Notes under the pieces: generated by a model
What the model was told of the DNA's origin: nothing
Databases searched by the model: none
The model's input: only the letters and a program-made list of their open reading frames with translations
NCBI GenBank assembly: GCA_910587495.1
Contig: CAJUMT010000002.1
Coordinates: forward strand, 1-62,384
Source of the DNA: an uncultured Lachnospiraceae bacterium
GTDB taxonomy: Bacteria > Bacillota_A > Clostridia > Lachnospirales > Lachnospiraceae
Direction of reading: 5' to 3'
Length of the DNA: 62,384 nt
Shown: positions 60,511 through 62,384 of the stretch, piece after piece
Layout: the number at the start of each line of letters is the position of its first letter
How positions within the stretch are numbered: the stretch's first letter is position 1
Program-made: the position numbers and the translations under genes

Positions 60511-61509
60511 ATGCTTTCTATTGGCGTACAGACAAAAAATGTGGTAGAAGACGCCGACCCGGCGGCAGGATTTGAAATGTTAAGAAGAACCGGGTTTTCC
60601 TGCGCGGATTTCAGCCTGAATTATTATCTGACGAATATTTCTCTCTATAAACAGAAGCGTAATGATTTTTTTGATCAGTCGGATGGGGAACTTGAGAAAT
60701 TTTTTGCGCCGCACAAAAAAGCGGCTCAGATCTCCGGTATCCGGATTCATCAGATGCATATGCCGTATCCTGCTTATATTCCGGGCGGAAGCCGGGAGCT
60801 GAATGAATATCTGTGGCATGAAGTCGCGCCTAAAAGTATGCGGCTCTGCGCTTATTTTGACTGCCGCTATATTGTGATTCACGGATTTAAACTGGCGCAT
60901 CACCTGGGTTCAGAAGAGGCAGAGTGGCAAAAGACCGCCGAATTTCTGCATTTTCTTGCGCCTTTGGCCAAGGAGCTGGGCATTACAGTTTGTATAGAGA
61001 ACCTCTACAGCGGTACGGGCGGCCATATTGTGGAAGGCCCTTGTTGCGACGCAGGGAAAGCGGCGGAGCGCATTGACCGGTTCAATGACAGGTACGGCGC
61101 GCAGGTGCTGGGATTTTGCTTTGACACGGGGCATGCCAACCTGACGGGATTAAATTTTGAAGATTTTATAAGGACATTGGGATACAGATTAAAGGTACTT
61201 CATATCCATGATAACGACGGTGTGGGGGACTTGCATCAGATTCCTTTTACTTTTACGAAAACCCGGGAAAATAAAGTGTCCACCGACTGGGAGGGATTCA
61301 TTCGGGGATTAAAAGCGATCGGATTTCATCAGACGCTGAGCTTTGAGACGGCGCCTGTGCTGACAGCTTTTCCGGAGGATTTAAAAGAGGATGTTCTATC
61401 TTTGATCGGGAAGATCGGAGGGTATTTTGCGTCAGAGATCAGTGAAGACCCGGACACAGGAAGGGCCGAAACGGTACTTAATATAGAAGAAGATACGATA
61501 CAGGCCTAA
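60511..61509 (+). CDS. TIM-barrel sugar isomerase/epimerase-like protein
   Basis: A 332-aa AP_endonuc_2-type barrel. I use the ATG at 60511, after GGAGG; an in-frame GTG four codons upstream overlaps that ribosome site. Metal/acid residues typical of the family: IRIHQMHMPYPAYIPGGS, YIVIHGFKLAHHLGSEEAEW, GITVCIENLYSGTGGHIVEG, LGFCFDTGHANLTGLNFEDF (the Asp-His pair), VLHIHDNDGVGDLHQIPFTF, LSFETAPVL. It lies 15 bases after the related gene. The last codons (EEDTIQA) form the left arm of a terminator hairpin shared with greA. Probable epimerase or isomerase acting on the island's sugar; substrate unknown. Confidence 0.85.
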   Translation: MLSIGVQTKNVVEDADPAAGFEMLRRTGFSCADFSLNYYLTNISLYKQKRNDFFDQSDGELEKFFAPHKKAAQISGIRIHQMHMPYPAYIPGGSRELNEYLWHEVAPKSMRLCAYFDCRYIVIHGFKLAHHLGSEEAEWQKTAEFLHFLAPLAKELGITVCIENLYSGTGGHIVEGPCCDAGKAAERIDRFNDRYGAQVLGFCFDTGHANLTGLNFEDFIRTLGYRLKVLHIHDNDGVGDLHQIPFTFTKTRENKVSTDWEGFIRGLKAIGFHQTLSFETAPVLTAFPEDLKEDVLSLIGKIGGYFASEISEDPDTGRAETVLNIEEDTIQA

Positions 61510-61532
61510 AAAGCCCGTATCGTATCTTCTTC
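61486..61532. terminator. Long bidirectional terminator palindrome overlapping two coding ends
   Basis: A perfect 16-bp inverted repeat, GAAGAAGATACGATAC (61486-61501) and GTATCGTATCTTCTTC (61517-61532), with an inner AGGC/GCC pair and CTAAAAA in the loop. The left arm encodes EEDTIQ of the isomerase; the right arm, read leftward, encodes EEDTIR of GreA. It can end both convergent transcripts. Confidence 0.8.
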
Positions 61533-62006
61533 TTCGTCTGTGTCCCGTATTTCCCGGATGACTACGTCGTAACTGTAAGTTTCATTGACCGGTACAGTAA
61601 CCGTATCGCCCACATGGTGGCCAAGCAGTGCTTTTCCCAGCGGGGATTCGATGCTGATCAGGTTCTTCACGGAATTTCCCCGGATGCTGGTGACGATCTT
61701 GTAGGTCTCGCATTCGTCGTCTTCCTCAATGTAGACGGTGACCGTTTTATTTAATCCTACTTCATCCGAACCGGAAGTATCTTCCACGATTACGGCATTT
61801 TTCAGCATACGTTCCAGATAGCCAATACGGCTGTTATTGCTGCCGTTTTCCCGTTTTGCCGCATAGTATTCAAAATTTTCGCTCAAATCCCCCTGTGCCC
61901 TCGCTTCCTGGAGCGCCTCTAGGATCTGGGGACGCAGGACCAGCTTGCGGTGGTCGATCTCCGCCTGGATTTTCTCCACATCCTTTTTTGTCAGTTTTTC
62001 TTTCAT
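61506..62006 (-). CDS. greA: Transcription elongation factor GreA
   Basis: Rescues backtracked RNA polymerase by stimulating cleavage of the RNA 3' end. The 166-aa product has the N-terminal coiled coil with the catalytic acidic tip motif ARAQGDLSENFEYYAAKREN (near residues 34-53), then the FKBP-like C-terminal domain (LGKALLGHHVGDTVTVPVNE, YSYDVVIREI). Length is normal. AAGGAAG precedes the ATG. It starts 32 bases after the asnA stop, and its 3' end reaches into the terminator palindrome shared with the glycan island. Confidence 0.96.
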   Translation of the reverse strand: MKEKLTKKDVEKIQAEIDHRKLVLRPQILEALQEARAQGDLSENFEYYAAKRENGSNNSRIGYLERMLKNAVIVEDTSGSDEVGLNKTVTVYIEEDDECETYKIVTSIRGNSVKNLISIESPLGKALLGHHVGDTVTVPVNETYSYDVVIREIRDTDEEEDTIRAF

Positions 62007-62038
62007 GATTGTCTTGCTGCCTTCCTTTAAAGATACGG

Positions 62039-62384
62039 TTATAACAGGGTGATCCCGTGTTTCTGCGCGGTTATGCGTACCTCGTCCGGCCAGATAGAAG
62101 CCTGGACTTCGCCGATATGGGCTTTCCGTAGATAGAACATGCAGATCCTCGACTGACCGATGCCGCCTCCAATGGTGTAAGGAAGCCTGCGCTCTAAGAT
62201 ATCTTTCTGGAAGGGCAGATTCGCGCGGTCTTCACAGCCTGCCAGGGAGAGCTGGCGGCTTAAGGAGTCCTCGTCTACCCGGATACCCATGGAGGACAGC
62301 TCCAGCGCATGCCCCAAGATGGGATACCAGACGATGATGTCGCCGTTTAAGTGCCAGTCGTCATAGTCCGGCGCACGGCCGTCA
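62039..62384 (-). CDS. asnA: Aspartate-ammonia ligase AsnA, C-terminal part
   Basis: ATP-dependent synthesis of asparagine from aspartate and ammonia. The frame is open at the right window edge, so the N-terminal two thirds lie outside. About 114 residues are visible: GRAPDYDDWHLNGDIIVWYP, GHALELSSMGIRVDE, RLPYTIGGGIGQSRICMFYL, and LRKAHIGEVQASIWPDEV, which are the family's class II synthetase-like active-site motifs. The stop is at 62039. It is upstream of greA in the same direction. Confidence 0.97.
   Translation of the reverse strand, partial: DGRAPDYDDWHLNGDIIVWYPILGHALELSSMGIRVDEDSLSRQLSLAGCEDRANLPFQKDILERRLPYTIGGGIGQSRICMFYLRKAHIGEVQASIWPDEVRITAQKHGITLL

Noticed and set aside
1..62384. 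tRNA, rRNA, insertion-sequence transposase or phage genes
   Set aside because: I saw no cloverleaf-like or rRNA sequence and no DDE transposase, integrase or phage structural motifs; the Rpn genes are the only mobile-type coding sequences.

Overview
The window reads as a chromosomal segment of a flagellated, low-to-mid G+C anaerobic Firmicute, most likely Lachnospiraceae/Clostridia. Pointers are the flgM-flgN-flgK-flgL-(yviE-position gene)-fliW-csrA order, strong AGGAGG-type ribosome sites, an ECF sigma/DUF4179 pair, Rpn-type nucleases, AAA-ATPase/PD-(D/E)XK proteins and an AsnA-GreA end. This is inference from gene content; no rRNA or tRNA is present.

Region 1 (1-16.4 kb) is a late flagellar locus. 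fliD (5' end outside the window), fliS, a FliT-like gene and a nucleotidyltransferase-like gene run rightward. They converge at a bidirectional terminator on the leftward operon flgM-flgN-flgK-flgL-orf-fliW-csrA. Divergent from flgM is a rightward operon: a FliK-C-like protein, an FlhB-C-like export-switch protein, a lytic transglycosylase without a signal peptide, a PilZ protein and a glycosyltransferase. A Ser-rich protein resembling the FliD C-terminal region and a membrane-anchored C39-like cysteine peptidase follow. No flagellin gene is in the window.

Region 2 (16.4-25.8 kb) is accessory. It holds an 853-aa CDP-glycerol-transferase-like/beta-propeller fusion, an AAA/PD-(D/E)XK protein, a glycerophosphodiesterase, an ECF sigma factor with its DUF4179 partner, and three tandem copies (one intact, two truncated) of an Rpn nuclease gene with hairpins after each copy.

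Region 3 (25.8-61.5 kb) is a long, almost entirely rightward glycan-biosynthesis island. It begins after a sigma-28-like promoter with a cytidylyltransferase/oxidoreductase fusion. Inside it lies a visibly AT-richer block, about 27.3-52.0 kb, whose left edge is a broken-gene junction and whose right edge falls inside a glycosyltransferase gene. The block carries a possible CDP-polyol cassette (aldolase, FGGY kinase, Fe-alcohol dehydrogenase, cytidylyltransferase-like enzyme, TagF-like transferase), several glycosyltransferases, a radical SAM protein, a methyltransferase, a UDP-L-RhaNAc/L-QuiNAc or L-FucNAc pathway (CapE-, RmlD- and WecB/CapG-like), and two HAD-domain paralogues. The right flank holds two GT2s, a four-domain methyltransferase/kinase-like/Rossmann/cytidylyltransferase protein, a decayed AAA/PD-(D/E)XK gene and two TIM-barrel isomerases.

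The most striking signal is one small Rossmann-like module (IYGAGxxG ... DNN/DxxxxxWG ... VVIAx). It is attached N-terminally, C-terminally, internally or as a stand-alone gene to 13 island proteins of seven unrelated enzyme classes. Together with sigma-28-like promoters at the island and at other late flagellar genes, this suggests a coordinated surface-glycan system, plausibly for flagellin glycosylation. The window ends with convergent greA and the 3' part of asnA.
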